Source of the DNA: Lysobacteraceae bacterium SCN 69-320 | GTDB lineage: Bacteria > Pseudomonadota > Gammaproteobacteria > Xanthomonadales > Rhodanobacteraceae | Reading direction: 5' to 3' | Assembly: GCA_001725155.1 (NCBI GenBank) | Contig: MEFP01000019.1 | Span: forward strand, 124,001 to 188,000 | DNA: 64,000 bases | Shown: piece by piece, positions 44,370 to 53,123 of the stretch | Layout of the letters: every line of letters begins with the position of its first letter | Numbering within the stretch: the first letter of the stretch is position 1 | Notes under the pieces: generated by a model | Told to the model about the DNA's origin: nothing | The model's input: only the letters and a program-made list of their open reading frames with translations | Databases searched by the model: none | Made by a program: the position numbers and the translations under genes

Positions 44370-47027
44370 ATGAACGACACCACCGACCACCAGCTCTGGC
44401 GCACCATGCAGCGCCTGTTCGACGAAGCACTGGCGCATCCGCCCGCGGAACGCGGCGCTTATGTCGACGCCGAGGCCGGCAGCGCGGAGATCGCCGAGGC
44501 CGTGCATCGGCTGCTCGCGGCCCACGCCGACTACCCGGCGACCCAGGACATCGTGCGCGGATCGCACACCCTCGCCCTGGCCCTGCGCGCCTTCACCCGG
44601 CAGGGCCAGCTGCAGCCCGGCGCGGAACTGGATGGCGGCTACCGCATCGAATCCCTGCTCGGCAGCGGCGGCATGGGCAGCGTCTATCTCGCCACACGCA
44701 GCGTCGGCGGCAGCGTGCAGCGCGTGGCCCTGAAGATCGCGCCGCCCGCGCCGGACCACGCGCGCGTCGTGGAGCATCTGCGGCGCGAACGGGCGATCCT
44801 TGCCGGACTGGACCATCCGAACATCGCGCGCCTGATCGACGCGGGCGAGCTGACCGGCGGGCATCCGTATTTCGCGATGGAATACGTCGACGGCACCCGC
44901 ATCACCAACTACTGCGACGAACACGGCCTGGGCCTGCCCGCGCGGCTGGCGCTGTTCGCGACGGTCTGCGACGCGGTCGCCTACGCGCACCGGCGCTTCG
45001 TGCTGCATCGGGACATCAAGCCCGGCAACATCCTGGTCGATCGCGAAGGCCGCGCGCGGCTGCTCGATTTCGGCATCGCCAAGGCCATCGACGAGGCCGG
45101 GGTCAACGAGGCTACGATCGACGGCGGATTCTTCTCGCCGGACTGCGCCGCGCCGGAACAGGTCGCCGGCCAGGCCACCGGCATCGCCACCGACGTCTAC
45201 GGCCTGGGCTGCCTGCTGTACCAGTTGCTCTGCGGCACGGCGCCGTTGGATTTCAGCGGCAAGTCGCGCACGGCGGTCGTCGAAAGCATCCTGCGCGAAG
45301 AGCCGCCGCGGCCGAGCGAATCGGTCGTCCGCGGCGACGGCTGGACGCGCCGCGGCCACGCCGATGCGGCGTCGCTGAGCGCGGCGCTGCGCGGTGACCT
45401 GGACCTGATCGTCGCCAAGGCCCTGCGCAAGCCCCCGGACGACCGCTACGGCTCGGTCGACGCGTTCGTCGGCGACGTGCGCAACGTGCTCGCGGCACGG
45501 CCTATCGCGCTGCGCGGAAGCGCGCGCGGCTATCGCCTGCGCTGCTTCGTGCGGCGCCATCGGATCGCCGTGGCGGCGACCGCACTGGCAGCGATCGTCG
45601 CGCTGACGGCGCTGGTTCTCGTCATTGCGCAGTCGCGCAACGTCGCCGCCGCGCGCGCGGTGGCCGAACGCGAACGCGACCATGCCCGCGGCGTCACCGA
45701 GTTCCTGGTCCGGGCGTTCGGCAATGCGGCCGCATTCCGCCGGCAGAACCGCGACGTATCGGCCGGCGAACTGCTGGAAAGCGCCGCCCACGAGCTGCGC
45801 AGCGTGCCGCCGGCGGATGCGGAGCTGACCGCCGCGGTGGGTCAGACCCTGGCGCAGCTCTACATGCGCCTGGACATGAAGGAGCCGGCCAGGGCCCAGG
45901 CCCAGCTGGCGAGCGAAGCGATGGCGCGTCTGCCGCGGGCGCCGACCTTGCTGCGCGTGGGCCAGCTCGGCGTGGACGCCGAGCTGGCCGTCCACGACGG
46001 GCGCCTGCGCGAGGCACTGACCACGGTCGCCGCGGCCGAAACGGCGATCGCCGCCGACCCGGGCTTCCGCGACGCCGACGCGGAAATCCGCATCGCCCAG
46101 CTCAAAGCCCAGGTCATGCGCCAGGACGGCGATCCGCTGGGATCCATCGCCCATCTGCGCCGCAGCTACGACCGCTTCCGACAGCGGACCGACGTGGAGC
46201 CGATCCGGCTGGAGGCGATGGTGCAGGTGCTGGCACGGCATCTGTCGCTGAACGGCGATCCGGTCGAAGCGCTGTCGCTGCTCGACCCGCTGCTGGCCGA
46301 ACAGCGCCGGCGGCTGCACGGAGGCGACGATGACGCCGCCGCGATCGAGACGCTGCGCAGCCTGGGCCAGACCTATTACCGGCTGCGCCGCAACGACGAT
46401 GCGATAGCCGCCTACGAACAGGGCATCGCCGGTTTCCGCAAGAACTACGGCAACAGCTACATCGACCTGTCCACCATGCTCTCGATGCTGAGCAATATCT
46501 ATCTCGAGGTCGGCCGCGCGGCCGAAGCCGAGCAGCTGCTGCGCGAAGCCTTGCGCATCACCCTGGGCCGGGACAAGAACCGGCGCCATATCGCCAACCT
46601 GTACGGCGATCTCGCCAGCCTCTATCGCGACGGCTACCACGACTACGCCGCGGCCCTGCGATTCGTCGGGTTGTCCTATGCCGCCGCGCCGGCGGAAGCC
46701 CATGACGTGCGCGCCTACAGCGGCCGCATACTGGCCGAGACCCTGCTGGCCAACGGCGACTGGTTCGAAGGCATGCTGCATGCCGAGGCGGCGCTGCCGT
46801 ACATGATCAAGAGCTGCGTCGACTGCCAGCAGATCGCCTACCTGCGCGGCGACGTGGCCTACGCGCGCTTCCGCCTGTACGACCTGGACGGCGCGCGCGA
46901 ATGGCTCACCGCCGACACCTTGACGACCTTGCGCGTGTGGTCGCGCTGGCCGCACAACGTGCGCATGCGCGCCGAGACCATTGCGCGGACGATCGGCACC
47001 GGCGAGGAGGTCGCCGCGGAGCACTGA
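44370..47027 (+). CDS. Membrane Ser/Thr protein kinase with TPR-like extracytoplasmic region
   Basis: 885 residues. A short N-terminal helical region (about 1-85) precedes a Hanks-type kinase domain (about 90-370): GSGGMGSVYLA, the VAXK-type Lys in VALKIAP, VLHRDIKPGNILVD, LLDFGIAKA and CAAPEQVAGQATGIATDVYG. One membrane helix (RIAVAATALAAIVALTALVLVIA) near residue 405 is followed by a long coiled-coil and TPR-like region (for example LGQTYYRLRRNDDAIAAYEQ and EVGRAAEAEQLLREALRITL). This plan is common for PknB-like kinases in Xanthomonadales and Myxobacteria. The target is unknown. The gene lies opposite to and between rbfA and truB. Confidence 0.93.
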   Translation: MNDTTDHQLWRTMQRLFDEALAHPPAERGAYVDAEAGSAEIAEAVHRLLAAHADYPATQDIVRGSHTLALALRAFTRQGQLQPGAELDGGYRIESLLGSGGMGSVYLATRSVGGSVQRVALKIAPPAPDHARVVEHLRRERAILAGLDHPNIARLIDAGELTGGHPYFAMEYVDGTRITNYCDEHGLGLPARLALFATVCDAVAYAHRRFVLHRDIKPGNILVDREGRARLLDFGIAKAIDEAGVNEATIDGGFFSPDCAAPEQVAGQATGIATDVYGLGCLLYQLLCGTAPLDFSGKSRTAVVESILREEPPRPSESVVRGDGWTRRGHADAASLSAALRGDLDLIVAKALRKPPDDRYGSVDAFVGDVRNVLAARPIALRGSARGYRLRCFVRRHRIAVAATALAAIVALTALVLVIAQSRNVAAARAVAERERDHARGVTEFLVRAFGNAAAFRRQNRDVSAGELLESAAHELRSVPPADAELTAAVGQTLAQLYMRLDMKEPARAQAQLASEAMARLPRAPTLLRVGQLGVDAELAVHDGRLREALTTVAAAETAIAADPGFRDADAEIRIAQLKAQVMRQDGDPLGSIAHLRRSYDRFRQRTDVEPIRLEAMVQVLARHLSLNGDPVEALSLLDPLLAEQRRRLHGGDDDAAAIETLRSLGQTYYRLRRNDDAIAAYEQGIAGFRKNYGNSYIDLSTMLSMLSNIYLEVGRAAEAEQLLREALRITLGRDKNRRHIANLYGDLASLYRDGYHDYAAALRFVGLSYAAAPAEAHDVRAYSGRILAETLLANGDWFEGMLHAEAALPYMIKSCVDCQQIAYLRGDVAYARFRLYDLDGAREWLTADTLTTLRVWSRWPHNVRMRAETIARTIGTGEEVAAEH

Positions 47028-47060
47028 GCCGGCCGCAGCGCAGCGCGGCGGCCCGGCGGG

Positions 47061-47423
47061 TCAGTCCTGGGCCGGACCGCGCTCGCGGTCGGCGCGCAGC
47101 AGCTGCTCGATGCGCTCGCCCTTGTCGACCGAGTCGTCATAACGGAAGCGCAGCTCCGGCACGCGGCGGATCTTCATGATGCGCGACAGCTCGCGGCGGA
47201 AGTCCTTGGCCATCTCGTTGAGCAGTTTGACCGCCGGCGGGCCCTGCTCGGCAAGCAGCGCGGTCACGTAGACCGTCGCGACGTCGAGATCGCGCGAGGC
47301 TTCGACGTCGGACACGCTGACCGACGGCAGAGCGTGGTCGCGTACCACCTCGTGCACCAGGGTGCCGACGAGACGGCGCAGCTCGGCCGAGATGCGGTCG
47401 GCGCGGTTGAAGGTAGTGGGCAT
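47061..47423 (-). CDS. rbfA: 30S ribosome-binding factor A
   Basis: A 120-residue KH-fold protein for late 16S rRNA maturation and cold adaptation. NRADRISAELRRLVGTLVHE, the HALPSVSVSDVEASRDLDVATVYVT-type core (around residues 30-55) and the LRFRYDDSVDKGERIEQLL ending are standard. It follows infB in the same direction after a 252-base gap that contains a hairpin. Confidence 0.96.
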   Translation of the reverse strand: MPTTFNRADRISAELRRLVGTLVHEVVRDHALPSVSVSDVEASRDLDVATVYVTALLAEQGPPAVKLLNEMAKDFRRELSRIMKIRRVPELRFRYDDSVDKGERIEQLLRADRERGPAQD

Positions 47424-47589
47424 GGCGTTCTACTCCCGTGCGGCGGGCAAGCCGTTGACGGCGTGCGCGGTGGTGCGGCGGCGACAATGGCGGATAGTGC
47501 GATCGGACGAGAAGCGTGCGTCCGGGCCATCATAGCCGCCGCGCGGTGCGTTGCCGTCCTGGGGCCCGCGCCCTGAATCAGGAAAGCAG

Positions 47590-47617
47590 CCGTCCCCCTG
47601 CAGGCGCAGGGGGACGG
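47590..47617 (-). terminator. Hairpin between infB and rbfA
   Basis: CCGTCCCCCTGC and GCAGGGGGACGG form a 12-bp perfect stem around AGGC, 58 bases past the infB stop. The downstream sequence on the minus strand has only a short T cluster, so termination may be partial, leaving read-through into rbfA. Confidence 0.6.
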
Positions 47618-47675
47618 TGAGGCGATGGAAACGGGCTGCCGGCTCAGGGGCCGCGGCGGCCGCGCTGCAGCGATC

Positions 47676-50444
47676 TCAGAACGTTCTCTGCACTTCGATG
47701 CGCTCGAAGCACTCGATCTGGTCGCCGGCCTTGACGTCGTTGTACTGCTTGACCGCGATGCCGCACTCCATGCCGTTGCGCACTTCGTCGACGATGTCCT
47801 TGAAGCGGCGCAGCGATTCGAGCTCGCCCTGGAAGATCACGGTGTTGTCGCGCAGCACGCGGATCGGCTTGTTGCGCTTGACGAAGCCCTCGATGACCAT
47901 GCAGCCGGCCACCGCACCGAACTTCGAGCTGCGGAACACCTCGCGGACCTGGGCCACGCCGATGATCTCTTCGCGCACCTCGGTGCCGAGCAGACCCGAG
48001 GCGACCTGCTTCACCTGGTCGATCACGTCATAGATGATCGAGAAGTAGCGCAGATCCAGGCCGTTGGCCTCGATGACCTTGCGCGCCGACGCGTCGGCAC
48101 GGACGTTGAAGCCGATGATGGTGGCTTTCGACGCGGCCGCCAGGGTCGCGTCCGATTCGGTGATGCCGCCGACGCCCGAGACGATCACGTTGACCTTGAC
48201 CAGTTCGTTGGTCAGCTTGGTCAGCGCGTCGCGCAACGCTTCGGCGGAACCCTGCACGTCGGCCTTGACGACGAGGTTCAGCGTCTGCTGCTCGCCGCCC
48301 TGGGTCATCGTCGCCATGATGTCTTCGAGCCTGGTGCTCTGCTTGATCAGGCGCGACTCGCGGCGCTTCTGGTTGCGCTGCTGGGCCACGTCCTTGGCCA
48401 GGCGCTCGTCGGCGACCGAGACGAAATCGTCGCCGGCGTCGGGCACGCCCGACAGACCGAGCACCTGCACCGGAATCGACGGACCCGCCTCGTTCACCTG
48501 CTGGCCGGACTCGTTGAACATCGCACGCACACGGCCGTATTCCACACCGCAGACCAGGAAGTCGCCGCGCCTGAGCGTGCCGCTCTGCACGAGCACGGTC
48601 GCGACCGGTCCGCGGCCCTTGTCGAGGCTGGACTCGATGACCACGCCGGCGGCGCGGCCGTCGCGCGCGGCCTGCAGTTCCAGCACTTCGGACTGCACGA
48701 GGATCGCGTCGAGCAGCGCGTCCACGCCCATGCCAGTCTTGGCCGACAGCGGCACGAACTGCGTGTCGCCGCCCCACTCTTCCGGCACGACTTCGTGCTG
48801 CACCAGGCCCTGCTTGACGTTGTCCGGGTTGGCCTCGGACTTGTCCATCTTGTTGACCGCGACGATGATCGGCACGCCCGCGGCGCGCGCATGCTTGACC
48901 GCTTCGACGGTCTGCGGCATGACGCCGTCATCGGCCGCCACGACGAGCACGACGATGTCGGTCAGCTTGGCGCCGCGCGCACGCATCGACGTGAACGCCG
49001 CGTGGCCCGGCGTGTCGAGGAAGGTGATCACGCCCTTGTCGGTCGTCACGTGGTACGCGCCGATGTGCTGCGTGATGCCGCCGGCCTCGCCCGCGGCGAC
49101 CTTGGCGCGACGTATGTAGTCGAGCAGCGAGGTCTTGCCGTGGTCGACGTGGCCCATGATGGTGACCACGGGCGGACGCGTTTCCTTCTCGCCCTGCTCG
49201 GCTTCGGAATGGGCCAGCAGCGCCGATTCGGCGTCGTCCTCGGTGGCCTTGACCGCCTTGTGGCCGAGTTCCTCCACGACGAGCACGGCCGTGTCGTGGT
49301 CGATGGTCTGGTTGATCGTCGCCATGACGCCCATCTTGAACAGCGCCTTGACCACGTCGGAACCCTTGACCGCCATCTTGGCGGCCAGGTCGGCGACCAT
49401 GATCGCGTCGCCGAGCGCGATCTCGCGCACGACCGGCGCGGTCGGCTTGGCGAAGCCATGCTGACCCGTGATGCGGCTGATGTCGGGCTTGCCGCGCGGC
49501 TTCTTGCGGCTGGAACGGCGTGCACGCTCCTCGGCCGTCAGGTGCAGCTCGCCGCCGGCGAAGCGGTGGCCGCTGTCGGGCGACGGACCTTCGGTCATGC
49601 GGTGCGAACCGTGCTTGACGCGACTGTTGCCCCGGTTCTGGTTGTCGTCCGGGCGCTTGGCCGGTGCGGCCGGGCGATGCGGTACGTGATGCGTGGTCGG
49701 ATCGCGGCGCGGCGGACGTGCGTCGCCGCCGGCAGGCGGCGCACCACCCGGTGCGGGGCGCGCCGACGGCGGCGTGGACGGCCGCGAGGACGGCGGAGCC
49801 GACGGACGCGAAGACGGAGACATCGGCGGTCGCGACGACGGCGGAGTGAACGGACGCGACGGCGCGGCGGCCGCTTCCGGACGCGGCGTTGCGGCGGCCG
49901 CGGGCTCTTCCGGCTTGTGCGCGGCCTTGGCTTCCTCTTCGGCGCGACGGCGCGCTTCTTCCGCCGCTGCGGCCGCGGCCGCAGCGGCGGCCCTGGCCTC
50001 TTCCTCGGCGCGGCGCTTTTCCTGCGCGGCGCGCTCGAGCTCCTCGCCTTCGCGCCTGAGCGTCGATTCGCCGAGCTTGCGCAGCGCGTCCTCGCGCTCG
50101 CTGTCGACCTTCTGTTCTTCGTCGACCGAGCTGCGCTTGACGTAGGTGCGCTTCTGGCGCACTTCGACGTTGACCGTCTTGCCGCGCGCCGCGCCCTGAT
50201 TGACGGTGATCTCGCTGACCGTCTTGCGCTTGAGCGTGATCTGACGCGGCGCTGCGTCTTCGGCGGCGGCTTCGGCCTTGCCGTGAGTGCGGCGCAGGAA
50301 GCCGAGCAGCTTCACCTTCTCGGTGCTGCTGATCACCTGGTCGGCGTTCGTGAACTTCATACCGGCTTCGGCGAGCTGCGACAGCAGCTTCTCGACCGGC
50401 GTGCCCAGTACCTGGGCCAATTGCTTGATAGTGACGTCCGACAT
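47676..50444 (-). CDS. infB: Translation initiation factor IF-2
   Basis: A 922-residue GTPase that places initiator fMet-tRNA on the 30S subunit. The order is an IF2-N domain (residues 1-60), a charged helical region ([20 protein letters not shown] near 150), a Ser/Arg/Pro repeat segment near 190-225, then the G domain with [16 protein letters not shown] near residue 430, [12 protein letters not shown] and NKMD, followed by domains II, III and the fMet-binding C-terminal domain. Its tRNA partner, the initiator tRNA, is encoded at the head of this same cluster. It follows nusA after 58 bases. Confidence 0.98.
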   Translation of the reverse strand: MSDVTIKQLAQVLGTPVEKLLSQLAEAGMKFTNADQVISSTEKVKLLGFLRRTHGKAEAAAEDAAPRQITLKRKTVSEITVNQGAARGKTVNVEVRQKRTYVKRSSVDEEQKVDSEREDALRKLGESTLRREGEELERAAQEKRRAEEEARAAAAAAAAAAEEARRRAEEEAKAAHKPEEPAAAATPRPEAAAAPSRPFTPPSSRPPMSPSSRPSAPPSSRPSTPPSARPAPGGAPPAGGDARPPRRDPTTHHVPHRPAAPAKRPDDNQNRGNSRVKHGSHRMTEGPSPDSGHRFAGGELHLTAEERARRSSRKKPRGKPDISRITGQHGFAKPTAPVVREIALGDAIMVADLAAKMAVKGSDVVKALFKMGVMATINQTIDHDTAVLVVEELGHKAVKATEDDAESALLAHSEAEQGEKETRPPVVTIMGHVDHGKTSLLDYIRRAKVAAGEAGGITQHIGAYHVTTDKGVITFLDTPGHAAFTSMRARGAKLTDIVVLVVAADDGVMPQTVEAVKHARAAGVPIIVAVNKMDKSEANPDNVKQGLVQHEVVPEEWGGDTQFVPLSAKTGMGVDALLDAILVQSEVLELQAARDGRAAGVVIESSLDKGRGPVATVLVQSGTLRRGDFLVCGVEYGRVRAMFNESGQQVNEAGPSIPVQVLGLSGVPDAGDDFVSVADERLAKDVAQQRNQKRRESRLIKQSTRLEDIMATMTQGGEQQTLNLVVKADVQGSAEALRDALTKLTNELVKVNVIVSGVGGITESDATLAAASKATIIGFNVRADASARKVIEANGLDLRYFSIIYDVIDQVKQVASGLLGTEVREEIIGVAQVREVFRSSKFGAVAGCMVIEGFVKRNKPIRVLRDNTVIFQGELESLRRFKDIVDEVRNGMECGIAVKQYNDVKAGDQIECFERIEVQRTF

Positions 50445-50502
50445 ATTTCGTTACTCCGTGATCCGCATGCTGCCCGTTGCTACCGCCGCAAAACTGGGCG
50501 GA

Positions 50503-51993
50503 TTACGTTTCCGCAGCGCGCGCAGCCACGATCAACGCGGCAGCACGATCCTCGTCCATCCCGTCGATGCCGAACTCCATGAGCTCGTCGGTGGCGAGAT
50601 CCGCGAGACTCTCGCGGGTCGCGACACCGTGCTGAGCCAGCGCATAGGCCAGCTCCTCGTCCATACCGTCGACAGCGACGAGGTCGTCGGACGGCTTGTG
50701 TTCGTCGATATTCTCTTCCACTGCCAGCGCTTCCGTCAGCAGCGCGTCGCGGGCACGGGCGCGCAGCTCCTCGACGATGTCTTCGTCGAAGCCTTCGACC
50801 GCGAGCAGCTCGCCGGTCGGCACATAGGCGATTTCCTCGACCGTGGAGAAGCCTTCCTGAACCAGGATCGCGGCGATTTCCGCGTCCACTTCCAGGCGCG
50901 CCATGAACAGCTGGCGTGCGGACTCCTGCTCGGCCTCGCTCTTGTTGCGCACCTGCGCCTCGGTCATGACGTTGAGCTGCCAGCCCGACAGCTTGCTCGC
51001 CAGGCGCACGTTCTGACCGCCGCGGCCGATGGCCTGGGACAGCTTGTCCTCGGCGACGGCGATGTCCATCGAATGCTTGTCTTCGTCGACGATGATCGAC
51101 TGCACTTCGGCCGGCGCCATCGCGTTGATGACGAACTGGGCCGGATTGTCGTTCCACAGAACGATGTCGATGCGCTCGCCATTGAGCTCGTTCGACACGG
51201 CCTGTACGCGCGAACCGCGCATGCCGATGCAGGCGCCGATCGGATCGGTGCGCGTATCGGTCGCGAGCACGGCGATCTTGGCGCGGTCGCCGGCGTCGCG
51301 GGCGCAGGCCTTGATCTGCACCAGACCCTGGCCGACTTCCGGCACCTCGAGCTTGAACAGCTCCATCATGAATTCCGGCGCCGTGCGCGAGACGAACAGC
51401 TGCGGACCGCGCGCTTCGGCGCGCACGTCGTACAGATAGCCGCGCACGCGGTCGCCGGTGCGCACGGTCTCGCGCGGGATGGTCTTGTCGCGGGCGATGT
51501 AGGCCTCGGCGTTGCCGCCGAGATCGAGATAGACCGAACCGCGCTCGACGCGCTTGACGACGCCGGTGATGAGTTCACCGATGCGGTCGCGGAACGCGTC
51601 GACGACCTGGGCGCGCTCGGCTTCGCGCACACGCTGCACGATGACCTGCTTGGCGGCCTGCGCGGCGATACGACCGAATTCGGGGTTTTCGATCTGCTCT
51701 TCGACGAAGTCGCCGATCGTGGAGCCGGGCTTCTCGTCCTCGGCATCCATGAGGCGGATCATGCGCTCGGGCGACTCCATGACGATGTCGTCGGCGACGA
51801 CTTCCCAGCGCCGGAACGTCTCGTAGTCGCCGCTTTGGCGATTGATCGACACGCGGATGGAGACGTCCTGATCGACGTAGCGTTTCTTCGCCGCCGACGC
51901 CAGCGCCGCCTCCATCGCGTCGAAGATGACCGCCTTGTCGACGCCCTTCTCGTTGGCGACCGCGTCGACCACCAGCAACAGTTCTTTGCTCAT
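50503..51993 (-). CDS. nusA: Transcription termination/antitermination factor NusA
   Basis: 496 residues. The N-terminal RNA-polymerase-binding domain is followed by S1 (GVVKRVERGSVYLDLGGNAE near residue 135), KH1 and KH2 (IGACIGMRGSRVQAVSNELN and RGGQNVRLASKLSGW), and two C-terminal acidic helix-hairpin-helix repeats (FSTVEEIAYVPTGELLAVEG and ATRESLADLATDELMEFGID) as in E. coli NusA. Position between rimP and infB is conserved. E. coli NusA feeds back on its own operon; the terminator ahead of rimP is a possible target here. Confidence 0.98.
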   Translation of the reverse strand: MSKELLLVVDAVANEKGVDKAVIFDAMEAALASAAKKRYVDQDVSIRVSINRQSGDYETFRRWEVVADDIVMESPERMIRLMDAEDEKPGSTIGDFVEEQIENPEFGRIAAQAAKQVIVQRVREAERAQVVDAFRDRIGELITGVVKRVERGSVYLDLGGNAEAYIARDKTIPRETVRTGDRVRGYLYDVRAEARGPQLFVSRTAPEFMMELFKLEVPEVGQGLVQIKACARDAGDRAKIAVLATDTRTDPIGACIGMRGSRVQAVSNELNGERIDIVLWNDNPAQFVINAMAPAEVQSIIVDEDKHSMDIAVAEDKLSQAIGRGGQNVRLASKLSGWQLNVMTEAQVRNKSEAEQESARQLFMARLEVDAEIAAILVQEGFSTVEEIAYVPTGELLAVEGFDEDIVEELRARARDALLTEALAVEENIDEHKPSDDLVAVDGMDEELAYALAQHGVATRESLADLATDELMEFGIDGMDEDRAAALIVAARAAET

Positions 51994-52033
51994 CGCTCGT
52001 CACTCCGGCCGGCGTCGTCGACGCCGGCAATGT

Positions 52034-52603
52034 TCATTTGTTTGGCTTGCGCCTGGGGGCGCCGGGTTTGGCGCTGCCGGCTTTGGAAGCCCCCGGCTTG
52101 GGCTTTGCTCCGGCCTTGCCGGCCGGCTTTTCGGGCGCCAGGCCCAGCGCCGCATAGTCGGGGACTATGCGCGCTTTTTGTACGTTGTCGTGGACGACGA
52201 CGAATTCGACGCCGTCCTGGTCGATAGTGATGCGGTCGCCGTCGACGGCGCGGATCGCGCCCTGCAGACGGCGGCGTCCCTCGACCGGCAGATTCAGACT
52301 GAGCTTGGCCTTCTCGCCGATGAAGCGCGCGAACTGCGCCGGCGTGAACAGCGGCCGGTCGATGCCCGGCGAGGACACTTCAAGGGTGTAGCGGCCGCTG
52401 ATCGGATCGTTGACGTCCAGCTGCGCCGACAGCTCGCGGCTGACCGCTTCGCAGTCCTCGATCGTGATCGGACGTTCGGAATGGTCGATATAGATGCGCA
52501 GCAGACTGTTGCCGCGGCTGGGCGCGTACTCGATGCCGAGGCATTCGAGGCCCAGGTCGGCGACTACGGGATTGATCAACTGGATGAGTTCGTCGTCTTT
52601 CAC
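52034..52603 (-). CDS. rimP: Ribosome maturation factor RimP
   Basis: 189 residues. The N-terminal domain (LINPVVADLGLECLGIEY, LRIYIDHSERPITIEDCEAV) and the C-terminal SH3-like domain are standard, with the YTLEVSSPGIDRPLFTPAQF signature near residue 85. It assists 30S assembly. A basic Lys/Pro/Gly tail of about 35 residues (EKPAGKAGAKPKPGASKAG region) extends beyond the usual end. It is the first protein gene after the initiator tRNA. Confidence 0.97.
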   Translation of the reverse strand: MKDDELIQLINPVVADLGLECLGIEYAPSRGNSLLRIYIDHSERPITIEDCEAVSRELSAQLDVNDPISGRYTLEVSSPGIDRPLFTPAQFARFIGEKAKLSLNLPVEGRRRLQGAIRAVDGDRITIDQDGVEFVVVHDNVQKARIVPDYAALGLAPEKPAGKAGAKPKPGASKAGSAKPGAPRRKPNK

Positions 52604-52621
52604 GCTGCTTTCTGCACAAAC

Positions 52622-52645
52622 AAAAAATGGGCACTAAGGCCCATT
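52622..52645 (-). terminator. Intrinsic terminator/attenuator between metY and rimP
   Basis: On the minus strand AATGGGC pairs with GCCCATT around six bases and is followed directly by TTTTTT, 19 bases upstream of the rimP ATG. This is a canonical terminator in a leader, so rimP expression would depend on read-through or antitermination. Confidence 0.82.
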
Positions 52646-52754
52646 CCATAGTCCGCCGTTGTCTCGCTTCCCAACATCGGCTACACGCGCATCCTGCGCT
52701 TCGTCCGGCAAAGCCCCGATCGCAGCTCGTTCGATCGGTCTTGCCGGCTTTAGC

Positions 52755-52779
52755 AAAAAGGCCACACGAGGTGGCCTTT
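52755..52779 (-). terminator. Intrinsic terminator of the initiator tRNA gene
   Basis: On the minus strand AAAGGCCAC pairs with GTGGCCTTT around five bases and continues into TTTTT, 11 bases after the tRNA 3' end. Confidence 0.88.
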
Positions 52780-52789
52780 CGCTGAAACC

Positions 52790-52866
52790 TGGTAGCGGGG
52801 GCAGGATTTGAACCTGCGACCTTCGGGTTATGAGCCCGACGAGCTGCCAGACTGCTCCACCCCGCA
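52790..52866 (-). tRNA. metY: Initiator tRNA-fMet (CAT anticodon)
   Basis: A 77-base tRNA with encoded CCA. The anticodon stem-loop is CGGGCTCATAACCCG, with the three G-C pairs (GGG/CCC) diagnostic of initiators. The T loop is GGTTCAAATCC and D-stem residue 11 is A. Position 1 is T and position 72 is T, so the first acceptor pair is unpaired as initiators require, but as U-U instead of the usual C-A. It lies upstream of rimP-nusA-infB, as E. coli metY does. Confidence 0.97.
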
Positions 52867-52879
52867 TCAGAGAAACGGA

Positions 52880-52908
52880 ACTATACGGATCGTGAGGAGT
52901 TTCCGCAA
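52880..52908 (-). promoter_or_regulatory. Promoter of metY (and possibly rimP-nusA-infB)
   Basis: On the minus strand -35 TTGCGG (52908-52903) and -10 TATAGT (52885-52880) are separated by exactly 17 bp, with the expected start about 7 bases before the tRNA 5' end. Confidence 0.8.
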
Positions 52909-53035
52909 GCCTTTAAACGAAACCCGGGCAAATTTTCTTGTGCTGCGGCGCTGTAGCCTGCCGCTGCCCGGTACGACTGCGCCGCACGCTGCGCGCCCGA
53001 CGCCCCCCCTGCACACCGGAGGACTGGGGAAAGTC

Positions 53036-53092
53036 CCGCGGAAACCGCTTCCGCGGACTCTGCGTTGACGCTCTGCCGGGGAAAACCCCGGC
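53036..53092 (-). terminator. Two hairpins after nuoN
   Basis: GCCGGGG-AAAA-CCCCGGC (53075-53092; 7-bp stem with tetraloop) comes first on the minus strand, then CCGCGGAA-ACCGC-TTCCGCGG (53036-53056; 8-bp stem). Neither has a T run. Together they probably end or protect the nuo message. Confidence 0.55.
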
Positions 53093-53123
53093 ATTCCGGA
53101 AACCGATCTCGCGGCGCAGGGCC

